A DNA stretch of 64,000 nucleotides, from positions 248,001-312,000 of the forward strand of contig JADKDU010000002.1 of NCBI GenBank assembly GCA_016714495.1. Direction: 5' to 3'. Both the position numbers and the translations under genes were made by a program. This document shows positions 45,262 through 55,064 of the stretch, piece after piece; positions within the stretch are counted from its first letter, which is position 1, and each line of letters opens with the position of its first letter. The notes under the pieces were generated by a model. The model saw only the letters and a list, made by a program, of their open reading frames with translations, made no database searches and was not told the DNA's origin. Origin of the DNA: Hyphomonadaceae bacterium (lineage in GTDB: Bacteria; Pseudomonadota; Alphaproteobacteria; Caulobacterales; Hyphomonadaceae).

Positions 45262-45376
45262 GAATCGCGGTTGCCTTGCGGCGGTATTAACCCTCGCATT
45301 AAGGCGGCCAAAAGGTTAACGCTTAGTGTCCGCCAGACACGGCGGATTCATAAACATTACCCTGATTCCATGAGTC
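45262..45376. promoter_or_regulatory. Four GANTC methylation sites in the ctrA-fliI intergenic region
   Basis: GAATC at 45262-45266, GATTC at 45345-45349, GATTC at 45364-45368 and GAGTC at 45372-45376, within 115 bases. GANTC is the CcrM methylation site, which in Caulobacter regulates the ctrA promoter. TTAA half-sites at 45287-45290 and 45299-45302 and TTAAC at 45316-45320 suggest CtrA self-binding, though spacing is not the consensus seven. Confidence 0.6.
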
Positions 45377-45498
45377 TCCTAGAGTGGAAAAAGTCCAATG
45401 TTAGCGGCTTTTGCATGGTTAACGCCTCCGAAACCCGGATCGGGCTCTGATCAAATTTCCGAAGGCCGCCGGCCAATCTTAACAACGGGCTTTGATCC

Positions 45499-46869
45499 AT
45501 GCTGGCGTCCGCCATTCGCGACCTCAAAGCCCTAGAGCCCCGCTGTTATGAAGGCAGGGTGACGGCGCTTGAAGGGTTGCGGATCGAGGCGGCGGGGCCG
45601 GCGCAGGCTTTGCGGCTGGGGGCGTCGGTTCGTTTCGTGGATGAAGCGGGGCCCCGGGGGGAGCTGGTTGGTTTCGAGGGCGATCGGGCGATCCTGCTGG
45701 CCTGCGACCCTCTGGACGGGCTGGGGCCGGGCGCGCCGGTTCTTTTTACATCGGGCCTAGACACTGTGCGGCCGTCCGATCAGTGGCTGGGGCGGGTGAT
45801 TGATGCGTTTGCGGAGCCTCTGGACGGCAAGGGCCCGCTGCGTTCCGGCTGGAAGCCCCGGCAGGTGAGGGCGATCGCTCCCAACGCGCAGATGCGGGCG
45901 CGGGTCGACCAGAAGATGGCATTGGGTGTGAAAGCGGTAGACGTGTTTGCGCCCTGTGCGCGCGGACAGCGGCTTGGCGTGTTCGCGGGATCGGGCGTCG
46001 GCAAGTCGACCATCATGTCGATGCTGGCGCGTGGCGCCGAGGCAGATGTGATCGTCATCGGGCTGATCGGCGAGCGTGGCCGGGAGGTTCGTGAGTTCAT
46101 TGAAGATACGCTTGGGCCGGAAGGTTTGCAGAAATCCGTCATTGTCACGGCGACATCGGATGAAGCTGCGCCGCGACGCCGTCGCGCTGCCTGGCTGACG
46201 CTGGCGGTCGCCGAACATTTCCGCGACGAGGGGAAGCAGGTGATCTGCTTCCTTGACAGCGTGACGCGGTTTGCGATGGCGCAGCGTGAGATTGGTCTGG
46301 CGGCCGGCGAGCCGCCCACGACGCGCGGGTATACGCCTTCGGTGTTCGCCGAGCTGCCGAAACTGCTCGAGCGGGCGGGGCCGGGGCTCACGGTTGCTGA
46401 TGGCGAACCGCAGGGACACATCACCGGACTCTTCACCGTGCTGGTCGATGGCGACGATCACAACGAGCCCATTGCAGATGCCGTGCGCGCCATTCTGGAT
46501 GGACACATCACGCTGTCGCGGCACATCGCGGAGCGGGGGCGGTTCCCGGCGGTGGATGTGCTGAAGTCGATTTCGCGTCTGCAGACGCTGCTTCAGGGAC
46601 CGCGAGAAAAGGCGGTGGCCAGCAAGGCGCGCAAGCTCATCGCGCTCTATTCGAACATGGAAGAGCTGGTGCGCATCGGCGCGTATGTGAAGGGCGCGGA
46701 TGCGGAAGTGGACGAGGCCGTGCGCCTGTGGCCGCTGATCGAGGCCTTCCTGCAGCAGGACGTGCATCAGGTGACGACACCGGATGATGCTATTGCCGCA
46801 CTGGAGGCGATCCTGACGCCGCCAGCTCCCGTTGCCGCGACGCCGACGGGCAGGAGAGCCGTTAAATGA
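45499..46869 (+). CDS. fliI: Flagellar export ATPase FliI
   Basis: 456 residues. Walker A GVFAGSGVGKSTIMS (about residue 158), Walker B VICFLDSVTRFA and the LSRHIAERGRFPAVDVLKSISR motif of type III ATPases are all visible. It energises export of flagellar subunits at the base. The fliJ ATG overlaps its stop by four bases. Divergent from ctrA, so the promoter lies in the shared region. Confidence 0.97.
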   Translation: MLASAIRDLKALEPRCYEGRVTALEGLRIEAAGPAQALRLGASVRFVDEAGPRGELVGFEGDRAILLACDPLDGLGPGAPVLFTSGLDTVRPSDQWLGRVIDAFAEPLDGKGPLRSGWKPRQVRAIAPNAQMRARVDQKMALGVKAVDVFAPCARGQRLGVFAGSGVGKSTIMSMLARGAEADVIVIGLIGERGREVREFIEDTLGPEGLQKSVIVTATSDEAAPRRRRAAWLTLAVAEHFRDEGKQVICFLDSVTRFAMAQREIGLAAGEPPTTRGYTPSVFAELPKLLERAGPGLTVADGEPQGHITGLFTVLVDGDDHNEPIADAVRAILDGHITLSRHIAERGRFPAVDVLKSISRLQTLLQGPREKAVASKARKLIALYSNMEELVRIGAYVKGADAEVDEAVRLWPLIEAFLQQDVHQVTTPDDAIAALEAILTPPAPVAATPTGRRAVK

Positions 46870-47282
46870 AGTCGCTTCACACGCTTCTCAAGGTCGCTCA
46901 GCGGCGGATGGACGAACTCGGCGTTGAGGCCGCGAAGGTCCAGGTGCAGGTCGAGGAGTTGCGGGCGAAGCAGGCGGCGATTCTTGCGCGTGAGAAGCAG
47001 GAGATTGCGGCTGCGGCGGGAAACACGATGTTCGCTTCGATGCTTCCGGCATATCGCCTGCGGGTAAAATGGCAGCTCGATGAAGCGCAACAGCAGGTGA
47101 AGGCGCACGAAGGCGTTCTGGAAGGCATCCGCGCTAAACTGCAGGAAGCCTATGTCGAGAAATCGAAATTCGAGCAGCTGATCGAGCAAGAATCCAAGCG
47201 CGTTTCGACCGAGCGCGCGGCGCGGGAGCAGGCGATGCTCGACGAGGTTGCGATCAACCGCGCGGGCTCTGCAGGCAAGTAG
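46866..47282 (+). CDS. fliJ: Flagellar export chaperone/stalk FliJ
   Basis: 138 residues, almost entirely a long coiled coil (LKVAQRRMDELGVEAAKVQVQVEELRAK-like heptads, then WQLDEAQQQVKAHEGVLEGI). ATGA overlap with fliI. It sits as central stalk in the FliI ring. Similarity is structural and positional more than by motif. Confidence 0.9.
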   Translation: MKSLHTLLKVAQRRMDELGVEAAKVQVQVEELRAKQAAILAREKQEIAAAAGNTMFASMLPAYRLRVKWQLDEAQQQVKAHEGVLEGIRAKLQEAYVEKSKFEQLIEQESKRVSTERAAREQAMLDEVAINRAGSAGK

Positions 47283-47508
47283 CTATGCGTTATCGCTGGA
47301 GGGTTCGCTGGCGGCCGAAGCGTCGCGGCGTGTCTTGGCGAGGCCGGTAACGATGCCGAACCGCAGCAGAAACGGGCTTCACGGCGATACAGTGACGCGG
47401 AAGATGCGTGCGTCAAACAAAACACCTCCGGACATGCCCACGGCGCCCTGGGTCTTAGGCCCAATGACCGCATGGTGCGCCCCTAGGCAGCGCTGCGGGT
47501 TGAATGCC

Positions 47509-47697
47509 TCAACGCGTCGGCCATTTCCGACCAACGTCCGTAGGCCGGCCGAGCTTGCGCATCACCCATGTAACGCCGGCCACAACAAGCAGCGCCGCAA
47601 CGGCGAAACCAATCAGCTTGAAGGCGAGGCCGACGACCAGGCCGATGACAACAACGGCAGCGGCGATGAACAGGAAGGCGTACACAATCAGTTTCAT
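47509..47697 (-). CDS. Small membrane protein (62 aa)
   Basis: Begins MKLIVYAFLFIAAAVVVIGLVVGLAF and continues LIGFAVAALLVVAGVTWVMRKLG, giving two hydrophobic helices and a basic tail. It lies between fliJ and an IS66 remnant. Unknown role, but the composition supports a real gene. Confidence 0.6.
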   Translation of the reverse strand: MKLIVYAFLFIAAAVVVIGLVVGLAFKLIGFAVAALLVVAGVTWVMRKLGRPTDVGRKWPTR

Positions 47698-47704
47698 GAC
47701 GGAT

Positions 47705-48274
47705 TCATTTCAGGCATTGCAGATTGAATGCATAGGCTTGGGCTGAATTCCTGGAGCGTGGCGCTGGGAGCCCCGCCTGAACGGTGATTTGTCTACGGGC
47801 TTCGCTGCCACCATGATCCTTATGTTCTGCGCCGGAAGGAACATCGCCGGCGCAACACCGCTGCGATATTGCAGATCCGCGCAGATGACACATCCGCCGG
47901 GAAGCGCACCAGGGACGCCCGCGGCCTCCATCTCGATGTAGGCCAGCGCAGGCGGCCGGCCACTGCGCCGCGCGCCGCCAGCCACAAGCGGCAAAGGGTG
48001 CCGATCCATCCGCCGGAAGCGCAAATTGGCCTTCTCTCGCCAGCCTCCGCCAGGTCGTCAGATACTGCGGTGCGACGCCATGCCGATCAGCCACTTCACG
48101 AACCCGGGGGCCGGCAACCAGCGTTTTGGCCACGATCCGCGCCTTCACCTCGTCCGGCCACTTTCGTCGGCCGGTCGGACCTTCGAGGATCTCCAGCCTC
48201 GAAACGCGCTCATCGTTTGTTTGCAGGAAAGTTTGCAGCGTTTTCTGCAAAGATGAACTCCAGCGTTTCGCCAA
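47705..48274 (-). pseudogene. IS66-family transposase remnant (OrfA and start of OrfB)
   Basis: The first frame (ERVSRLEILEGPTGRRKWPDE, then ADRHGVAPQYLTTWRRLARE) is the HTH protein TnpA of IS66. It then passes to another frame (LPLVAGGARRSGRPPALAYI, GGCVICADLQYRSGVAP) and ends in MFLPAQNIRIMVAAKPVD, the start of TnpB, before the element stops. Frameshifted and truncated, so inactive. Confidence 0.8.
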
Positions 48275-48412
48275 CGATGGAGTTCAGCGGCGGCCCGCGG
48301 AGGCAGCTCAATCCGTGGGGGCTCGCACCGGTGACAGTGCCGACAACAGCACCGAGATTGTTAAAGCTGCACGCGCCACCGCCGCGTGATCGCGCTATGA
48401 CTGCTGCAACAC

Positions 48413-48847
48413 CTATTTGGGCGGGGTGAAGACCCAAAAGCGGTTCAGCAGGAAATTGACCGTCAGTGAGACGCCTGCGCCAATGACGATATAGACCGCC
48501 GCCAGCAGCGCCTCGGGATCATAGATCGCCTCCATCGCCGCGATCACGCCGATGCGCGCCGTAAACGCCGCCGCCAGCGCCGCCATGTTCCGCACAAACC
48601 GTCCCGCGGATGCGCGCGATTCCGCACGCCTGAACGTCCAGTGCTCGTGCACAAAATACGCACCCACGCCCACAACGATGAAACTGATCCCCGCGGCAAG
48701 CCAAACCGGCAGGCCCAACGCCTCGCGCAGGATCATGGCCAGCACCAGATCAAGCGTAAACGCGCCGAATGCGGCAATGAGATAGCGGCCAGGCTGGTTT
48801 ACGGCCGGCGGCATATCCTGCGGAAGATCACGGCTTGCCTTTGCCAA
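48413..48847 (-). CDS. GtrA-family membrane protein
   Basis: 144 residues with four membrane helices (YLIAAFGAFTLDLVLAMIL, WLAAGISFIVVGVGAYFVHEHWTF, AALAAAFTARIGVIAAMEAI, AVYIVIGAGVSLTVNFLLNRFWVF). The FxxxRxWxF-like ends are the GtrA signature. GtrA proteins flip polyprenyl-linked sugars. Four bases downstream of the next membrane protein gene and in an operon with a GT2 enzyme. Confidence 0.9.
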   Translation of the reverse strand: MAKASRDLPQDMPPAVNQPGRYLIAAFGAFTLDLVLAMILREALGLPVWLAAGISFIVVGVGAYFVHEHWTFRRAESRASAGRFVRNMAALAAAFTARIGVIAAMEAIYDPEALLAAVYIVIGAGVSLTVNFLLNRFWVFTPPK

Positions 48848-48850
48848 TCG

Positions 48851-50386
48851 TTATCCCGCCCTGTCCGCCGCCGGTCCCGCCGGAAACCGGGATTGGAATG
48901 TCGTCAACATGACCGGGGCAAACGCAAACATAGCTAACGCCAGCGACCAGATGATCCGCGCCTGGTAGCGATTGTTGACACTCGACAGGACGCCACAGAT
49001 CGCCGCATTCGCCAGCATCATGAGAGCAATGAAGAACGCGGCCCGCAGGAGGGTCCGATCCGAGTCAGACATGCCAGCCAACGAACTCTTTCCGATCGAG
49101 AACAACCAAACAGCAAAGACGGCGAACACTGGAAGCACCAGCAGATTGACCCATTGGACAACTGAACTCCAGAAGTCGCCAAGGGGCGGCGACACACAGT
49201 TGCCTGCTGTTTTGCACGCTTGAGCCCCCGGTATCAGGCGCAAGATGCCATCGGCGTTCCAGGCGTCTGTCTGCGCAATGGCCGCAACGCCGTAGTGGAT
49301 TTCTTGCAAACCTGCGGCTGTAAGTTGCTGTAAGAAGTTCGCGACCGACGCGGCAAGCTGCGCGCCTGGATCGGCCGTTATCACCGCAAGAACAAACCGC
49401 ACTTCCTCTGCGCTAAGGGCAGCGCGAAGTTCATTGTCCGCTGTCTGGAAGCCGCCCGCACGCGGCTCCCAGAGGAAAGCGTCGTGATTGTAGAAGTCGA
49501 TGCCCGCATAGGCGCAGGCGGCAAATGGCCGTGCACCGTCCACACAATGCTTGGCCAGATAGGCTTCGCCCGTGCCGTCGCCGAGCAATCGCGCCATGAG
49601 ATAGGGTGGCGAGCGCACCTGATCTCCCGAGATAAACTTGACGCTGGTCACATAGGCCGCGTTGAACGCAACCGCCGCAATTGCGATGCCCGCGACAGCA
49701 CCAAGACGCCCAAGCAACGTCTGGATGGGCTTGCGTTCGACCAGCATGATCAGGGTCGCGGCAATCAACGCGCACACGACAAGCAGTAGATTTGTCGTAT
49801 GCAGTGTCGCCATGATGAATGATCCGCCGACAAGGAGGATATTCTCGATGCGGCCAGCCGGCCTGAAATAGAGAAAAATGGCGAGCGCAAGGACGAGGCT
49901 CCCGGCAAACACATCGGGCATCATGAATGCAGCGTGGAAGCCAAGGCCGTTCAGTAACGACAGCGCGCCAGCAATCAGAAGGATAGGCCGCCAGCGCAAT
50001 GCACCCCGCGCGAGCTGCCAGAACCTTACGATCAGGAGGGCGCAGATCACTGACTGAATCGCGGCGACTACCCACAGACTGGTCAGGACGGAAACAAAAT
50101 AGAGAAAGAACGAGTATGTCGGCGCGCGTCCACCCGCCAGTGCGGCGAGGCCGCCGCCAGCGTCCGGCGTTGCAGCTGGTCCTGCAGCGGCGACCGGTGC
50201 GGCCATGTCGCTTGGTGCGCCCGTGCCGCCGAAGAGCGTCTCGAAGATGCGCTGCCCGACCGTGAAATACTGATCGCTGTCAAAGAAGATGAACGGGCTG
50301 CCGTTCACGATCGCCGGGATCATGAGGATCAGGACGACCGCCGCCGTGATGCCAAGAAATTGCCTGGCGCCTTCGCTGATCTTCAT
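48851..50386 (-). CDS. Multi-pass membrane protein of a glycosylation locus
   Basis: 511 residues from the ATG at 50386. Around ten hydrophobic helices, with a loop containing GSPFIFFDSDQYFTVGQRIF near the N-terminus and a large periplasmic domain around 270-390. The topology resembles GT-C type glycosyltransferases using lipid-linked sugars, and the early Asp pair fits the catalytic loop of that class, but I cannot assign a family. Neighbours are GtrA and a polyprenyl-phosphate GT2. Confidence 0.75.
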   Translation of the reverse strand: MKISEGARQFLGITAAVVLILMIPAIVNGSPFIFFDSDQYFTVGQRIFETLFGGTGAPSDMAAPVAAAGPAATPDAGGGLAALAGGRAPTYSFFLYFVSVLTSLWVVAAIQSVICALLIVRFWQLARGALRWRPILLIAGALSLLNGLGFHAAFMMPDVFAGSLVLALAIFLYFRPAGRIENILLVGGSFIMATLHTTNLLLVVCALIAATLIMLVERKPIQTLLGRLGAVAGIAIAAVAFNAAYVTSVKFISGDQVRSPPYLMARLLGDGTGEAYLAKHCVDGARPFAACAYAGIDFYNHDAFLWEPRAGGFQTADNELRAALSAEEVRFVLAVITADPGAQLAASVANFLQQLTAAGLQEIHYGVAAIAQTDAWNADGILRLIPGAQACKTAGNCVSPPLGDFWSSVVQWVNLLVLPVFAVFAVWLFSIGKSSLAGMSDSDRTLLRAAFFIALMMLANAAICGVLSSVNNRYQARIIWSLALAMFAFAPVMLTTFQSRFPAGPAADRAG

Positions 50387-50420
50387 CGCTGTCAACGATC
50401 CGCTTTCTCGGTCGAAGCTA

Positions 50421-51656
50421 TCAATCTTCCCGCGTCGCGATTTCCGTGCGTATGAACGGAATGTCGAGGATACCCTGCATGAAGGCAAGGAAACCCAACT
50501 GCACGCCGATCACACCAAGGCTCAGACCCGTGATGACGATGCGCGGCGTCTGTACGCGATCGAGATCGCCAAGGCCAACTGACAGCCACATCCAGACGGC
50601 TGAACCAAAGATGGCAAGTCCTGCAGCGAGAACGAGGACCGCCAGCCGCGCGATGTTGTCCGTTGTCGACATGCGTCTTAGCCAGTTCGAGCGCGTTCCC
50701 GGCGGCAGCATTCCACTGGACAATGCATACGTGCGTGACAGCACGCCGAAACTAACGATCTGCACGCCCGCAATCACCATGAAGCAGGCAGCGGTGAATG
50801 TGTTGATGTCCAGCACCGGCCCGCCACCCGGCAAGGCGGACGCGCCGAACCAGAGCAAAACGCTAAGAACCATGCCGATCAGCGTCAGCAATCCGCCTGG
50901 AATGAAGAACAGCCATTTCGGACTGTACATCAGCAGAAACTTGAGGTGCCGCCATCCGTCGCGCCAGCTCTTCAGGTGCGGCGGGCGGTTGCGACCATCC
51001 GGTTTTAACGTCGCCGGAACTTCCGACATCTTGATCTGGGCCAGCGAGGCGCGAACGACCATTTCGGACGCGAATTCCATCCCGGTGGTCCTTAGATTGA
51101 GCTTGCGGATCGATGCCGTGTTAAAGGCGCGCAGGCCGCAGTGGAAATCTCCCACGGGGATCTTGAACAATACACGTCCGATTAGGCTAAGCACGGGGTT
51201 GCCGAGATAGCGGTGAAGCGGCGGCATGGCGCCCGGAGCGATGCCACCCTTGAAGCGGTTGCCCATCACAAGCTCGTCGCCAGCGCGGAGCTTTTCCACG
51301 AACGGCATCAGGCTGGTGAAGTCATAGGAATCGTCTGAATCGCCCATGATGATATAGCGACCGCGTGCGGCCTTAATGCCGCCGAGCAATGCTGCGCCAT
51401 ACCCGCGCGCATTCACATGTACCACGCGCGCGCCAAGCTTGCGCGCAATGTCCTGCGAGCCATCGCTGCTGCCATTGTCGGCAATCATCACCTCGCCCGA
51501 GATTTTGTGCTGCTCGAGAAAGCCTATGGCTTTCATGATAACCACCGCGAGTGTCTCCGCCTCGTTGAGGCAGGGCATGAGAATAGTGAGTTCAACTTGC
51601 TGTGGGTGCATCGCTTCGCTTGCGGTCGCGGATTCCGTGGCAACGTTAGTCGACAT
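50421..51656 (-). CDS. GT2 glycosyltransferase with C-terminal membrane helices
   Basis: 411 residues. The GT-A domain reads ELTILMPCLNEAETLAVVI, IADNGSSDGSQDIARKLGA, and the metal DxD region IMGDSDDSYDF. Four C-terminal helices follow (WLFFIPGGLLTLIGMVLSVLL onward). It resembles dolichol/undecaprenyl-phosphate sugar transferases. First gene of the three-gene operon that likely decorates a surface glycan. Confidence 0.9.
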   Translation of the reverse strand: MSTNVATESATASEAMHPQQVELTILMPCLNEAETLAVVIMKAIGFLEQHKISGEVMIADNGSSDGSQDIARKLGARVVHVNARGYGAALLGGIKAARGRYIIMGDSDDSYDFTSLMPFVEKLRAGDELVMGNRFKGGIAPGAMPPLHRYLGNPVLSLIGRVLFKIPVGDFHCGLRAFNTASIRKLNLRTTGMEFASEMVVRASLAQIKMSEVPATLKPDGRNRPPHLKSWRDGWRHLKFLLMYSPKWLFFIPGGLLTLIGMVLSVLLWFGASALPGGGPVLDINTFTAACFMVIAGVQIVSFGVLSRTYALSSGMLPPGTRSNWLRRMSTTDNIARLAVLVLAAGLAIFGSAVWMWLSVGLGDLDRVQTPRIVITGLSLGVIGVQLGFLAFMQGILDIPFIRTEIATRED

Positions 51657-51940
51657 GTCGTCCCCTTAACCCGCCGTCCTCGACTCAGGGCGCTGAGACC
51701 AGCAACCCGGACTTCAAAAGCGATCCGCATGGATCGACGGTGAACATAATCAAAGCGGTCTTTTGCAAGGAGCTTGCCATTTGCTAAGAGCCCTGCATCG
51801 TTCGAGTGGGGCGTTTTAACCAATTGCAGAGCCTTCGAAACGCGTGTTGTGTGTGGTTGGGGCTGTCAGTTTTAACTGAACAGAGGGGGCTAACAGGTTG
51901 AATCGCCACTGTTCTATTGAGCTTCCGGCGCGCAACCGGC
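51657..51940. other. Non-coding region before the GT2 operon, with a short hairpin
   Basis: No gene is visible. CAGTT-TT-AACTG with flanking CTGT/ACAG (51863-51883) is a small palindromic stem. It lies about 58 bases beyond the end of the IS6-type remnant and could be an IS end or a regulatory site. The promoter of the minus-strand glycosylation operon should also lie here. Confidence 0.35.
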
Positions 51941-52405
51941 CTATGCTACCGCCTCGCCCCAGACGGAGTCCGCCCGTGTGCGGAAGATACGCAGCGTCCG
52001 TCTACTGATCATGTGCCGCTGAAAATCGAACGCGTTGTAGATCGCGGCATGAGTGGTGAGGAAGCCCTGAGCTGAGGGCAGGGACTAGAACCGGAGCATC
52101 TTGCGTTCGCGCCTTCGGATCGGCAGATGCGAGTTCTCCGCGCGGTTGTTCTATTGCAGATGACCTGGGCGGTGACAGTTTTCGTGGCCGCCTTTTCGCA
52201 TGGCAGAAGCGTAGGATTTGAGTCCATCGGTGACGGTGCGCTCAGGTTCGACACGCTGATTGTGCAACAGCCGCCGCAACAACCTCAAAGCAGCCCTAGT
52301 GTCGCGACGCTTCAGCACGACCATGTCCATGACTTCACCTTCGTGATGGACGGCGCGCCAGGTCCAGACGCGCTCACCGCCGATGGTCGAGACCATTTCA
52401 TAGAG
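51941..52405 (-). pseudogene. IS6-family transposase remnant (C-terminal part)
   Basis: Recognisable pieces are VSTIGGERVWTWRAVHHEGE, LKRRDTRAALRLLRRLLHN and VTDGLKSYASAMRKGG. A frameshift follows before the family C-terminus FDFQRHMISRRTLRIFRTRADSVWGE, ending at 51941. The N-terminal HTH part and first catalytic Asp are missing, so the element is dead. Confidence 0.75.
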
Positions 52406-52728
52406 ATGCCATATGTGGACGACCCCTCATCGCAAGGGTTATGGGGCAATGCTCTGATCAGATCGCTTGCGTTCATATGTCCGGTCTTTTCTTGCGCTCG
52501 CAAATGAACGCTGGCCAAGATGGTTTCCGCGACTCGTGTTCCCAACAACGCGGAGACCTCAACGGCCACAGGCATCTTCGGAGTGTCTCGTGTCTTGGAC
52601 CGATCGATCACACCATCTGCTCATCACCTTGCAAGTTCTGGCATCGGCTCAGCACGGCTGCGGCTGAGCTGCTCCCCGTGTCTGGCTGATCTCTATGCGG
52701 CGGGCGCCGATCTTCCACCGGCGTAGGC
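52406..52728. other. Degenerate sequence between two IS remnants
   Basis: Reading frames here are short and none gives a convincing protein. The stretch separates the IS6 and IS110 remnants and may contain scrambled element ends. Confidence 0.35.
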
Positions 52729-53390
52729 CTAACCCGTGACCATCAGCTTACAGGCGATGCGGGCAATCTTGTTGGTCAGTGCCACGGCGACCAACTTTGG
52801 CGGCTTGCGCTTGAGGAGGCTCATCATCCAGGGCGTGAACGCGCTCTTTCCTCTGCCGCTTTGCACAATCCTGATGACCGCCCTGGCCACCGTCACCAGG
52901 ACGGCGCGCAAACATTCATCGCCAGCTCGGGCAATGACGCCGAGCCTGACCTGGCCCGCCGTTGAATGATCCTTCGGCATCAACCCGATCCAGGCCGCGA
53001 ACTGTCGCCCCGAACGGAACATCTCAGGCCGGCGAATTCATGATCAGCATGGAGGCTCCGATCGGGCCAAGCCCGGGGATCTGTGCACGCTGCCGGCTGC
53101 ATGCATCCGCCTTATGCCGGGCCATAAGACTGGCCTCGACCTTTTCCAGTCACGCCTGCAGCTGCGCATACTCACTAGCGAGCCCCGCGAACAGTTCCCG
53201 AGTCGGGATCGGCAAACCCTCATCGGGCTCAATGCGATCAAACAGCGGCGCGAGATGCGCCAGCCCTGTGGCGGTGATCACCCCAAACACCGCTGCATAG
53301 CCGCGAACGGAATTGGCGAGTTGCGTGCGATTGCGGATCAGCCTGTCGCGCAGGCCGGCCAGCATCAGCACCACCTGTCGATCGAGGCGT
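52729..53390 (-). pseudogene. IS110-family transposase remnant (C-terminal half)
   Basis: The pieces in order are LRDRLIRNRTQLANSVRGYA (53374 side), then a frame change, IPGLGPIGASMLIMNSPA, a stop and a frame change, and FRSGRQFAAWIGLMPKDHST ... KPPKLVAVALTNKIARIACK. These are the Transposase_20 region of IS110. The DEDD N-terminal domain is absent. Confidence 0.78.
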
Positions 53391-53677
53391 TCGCTGGCGT
53401 CAGCACCGTCGAGGAGGAAGCCGATAGGTTCGCTCTTGCGCCGCCAACAGCAATGCCGATACTTACACCGCGCGCGACTTGAGCCGGTTACAGCAAGGCT
53501 GCTAGCAATACCGAGCGTGTGTGTTGGGGGGCTAAGCGGTCATCCTCCTCTAGCAGCCTCGTACGCAGACGTGCGGGGTTTCGACGTGGTGGGGTCGCGT
53601 GGCCGATCTGGAGAGTGTTACAGACTGACTTGGGTTCGCGTTCAGATCTACTGTGCGAGCCAAATGCGGGGTTTCGA

Positions 53678-54115
53678 ATGAGCAGTTTTCCAGGCCTGAC
53701 GCTTCAGCAGGCGAACGTCGCCATTGCGGCCGCCCTCGAGCAGGGAAGTCGGCTCAATCTCAAACCACTCACCGTCGCAGTTCTGGACGCCGGCGGACAT
53801 CTTATCGCGCTGCATCGTCAGGACGGGTCTTCAAATCTGCGCCCGCAAATAGCCATCGCGAAGGCTTCAGGTGCGCTGGGGCTAGGCGTTTCATCACGCA
53901 AGATCGCTGCGATGGCGGCCGAGCGACCGACTTTCCTTGCCTCATTGGCGCCGCTGGCAGTTGACGGGGTCGTGCCGGCAGCCGGCGGCGTGCTGATCGC
54001 TGGACCTGAGGGCAGGCCGATTGGCGCCGTTGGTGTCACCGGCGATACGTCGGACAATGACGAGTCCTGCGCGCTTGCGGGGATCGCCGCCGCTGGCCTC
54101 CGCGCAATAGACTGA
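53678..54115 (+). CDS. GlcG/HbpS-family protein
   Basis: 145 residues from the ATG at 53678. The fold is visible in TLQQANVAIAAALEQG, TVAVLDAGGHLIALHRQDG and PAAGGVLIAGPEGRPIGAVGVTG, then CALAGIAAAG. Members bind haem or small ligands, or have unknown roles near oxidation genes. Here it is alone between IS remnants and the flagellar operon. Confidence 0.88.
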   Translation: MSSFPGLTLQQANVAIAAALEQGSRLNLKPLTVAVLDAGGHLIALHRQDGSSNLRPQIAIAKASGALGLGVSSRKIAAMAAERPTFLASLAPLAVDGVVPAAGGVLIAGPEGRPIGAVGVTGDTSDNDESCALAGIAAAGLRAID

Positions 54116-54167
54116 AACGGATTCGCGACGCGTGGCTTGCGCGCCGGTGAGTACGTAACCGAAAATG

Positions 54168-54195
54168 AAAAGGCCCGCTGCGTAGCGGGCCTTTT
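54168..54195. terminator. Bidirectional terminator at the end of the flagellar operon
   Basis: AAAAGGCCCGCT (54168-54179) pairs with AGCGGGCCTTTT (54184-54195) across GCGT. A T-run is present on both strands. It ends the HbpS gene and the minus-strand flhG transcript. Confidence 0.88.
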
Positions 54196-54215
54196 CGCTC
54201 GGATGTGAGTTGTGT

Positions 54216-55064
54216 CTAGGCCGACTGGGCGACCGTGTTTTCGGCGCCGCCGCGGATCATGGCTTCGGCAATCTGCTGGGCGTCGAGGGCCGCCTGCGCC
54301 TGCGGGTCGATCGAGACGATCGTTTTCTGCTGGCGGATGGCTTCACGCACTTTCAGGTCGCGCAGGACGATGCCGGCGAGGGGCGGCCGGAAGCCGAGGA
54401 AGGTTTGCGAGGCGCGGGCCAGCGCTTCGTAGGTTCTCCGGCCGGCGACGCGCGTGTCGGCCATGTTGATGGCGATCCACGGTTGCACGCTCGGCGCATA
54501 GCCACGCAGCACCTTAATGAAGGCATAGGCGTCGGTCATCGAGGTCGGCTCGTCATTGGCGACGATGAGGCAACGGTCGCAAGCTCTTGCGAGGCGCATG
54601 ACGTTGTCTTCGATGCCTGCGCCGAGGTCGACGATGACCTGGTCGTACTGGAGCGCGAGGGCTGTCAGCGCCGCGGCGAGGCGCGAGGCTTCTTCAGCGG
54701 GTAGGCCGGCAAGCGCGCCGGAGCCGGAGCGGCCGGGCAGCACGTCGAAGCCGATTTCAGAACCGGCGCCGCCATTCACCTTGCAAACCGCGTCTTCGAG
54801 TTCGACCCAGCCGGCGATAACCGCGGCGAGATCCGTTTCGGGGGCGATGCCAAGTTGCACGTCGACGTTGGCAAGGCCGAGGTCGCCATCAACCAGCAGC
54901 GTGCGGCGCCCCATCTTGGCGAAGCAGGCCGCCAGCGTGGTGGAGAGCCAGGTCTTCCCGACCCCGCCCTTGCCCGAGGCGACAGCAATGACAGAGGCAG
55001 GTGCGACGCGAGAGCGTGCACCTGTGCCTTTGGTTTCGTTTTTTCGCGATCCGAAGTTCATCAT
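54216..55064 (-). CDS. flhG: MinD-like ATPase FlhG (FleN)
   Basis: 282 residues from the ATG at 55064, overlapping the flhF stop as TGATG. Deviant Walker A VASGKGGVGKTWLS (about residue 29), Walker B LLVDGDLGLANVDVQLG and VIVDLGAGIEDNV are clear. FlhG limits flagellar number, acting with FlhF. Last gene of the operon. Confidence 0.92.
   Translation of the reverse strand: MMNFGSRKNETKGTGARSRVAPASVIAVASGKGGVGKTWLSTTLAACFAKMGRRTLLVDGDLGLANVDVQLGIAPETDLAAVIAGWVELEDAVCKVNGGAGSEIGFDVLPGRSGSGALAGLPAEEASRLAAALTALALQYDQVIVDLGAGIEDNVMRLARACDRCLIVANDEPTSMTDAYAFIKVLRGYAPSVQPWIAINMADTRVAGRRTYEALARASQTFLGFRPPLAGIVLRDLKVREAIRQQKTIVSIDPQAQAALDAQQIAEAMIRGGAENTVAQSA

Noticed and set aside
45287..45302. TTAA...TTAA as a perfect CtrA box upstream of ctrA
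   Set aside because: The spacing is eight bases, not seven, and no TTAAC follows in the right place. Kept only as a half-site remark.
51863..51883. Hairpin as IS6 terminal inverted repeat
   Set aside because: No matching partner was found on the other side of the remnant, so it cannot be called an IS end.
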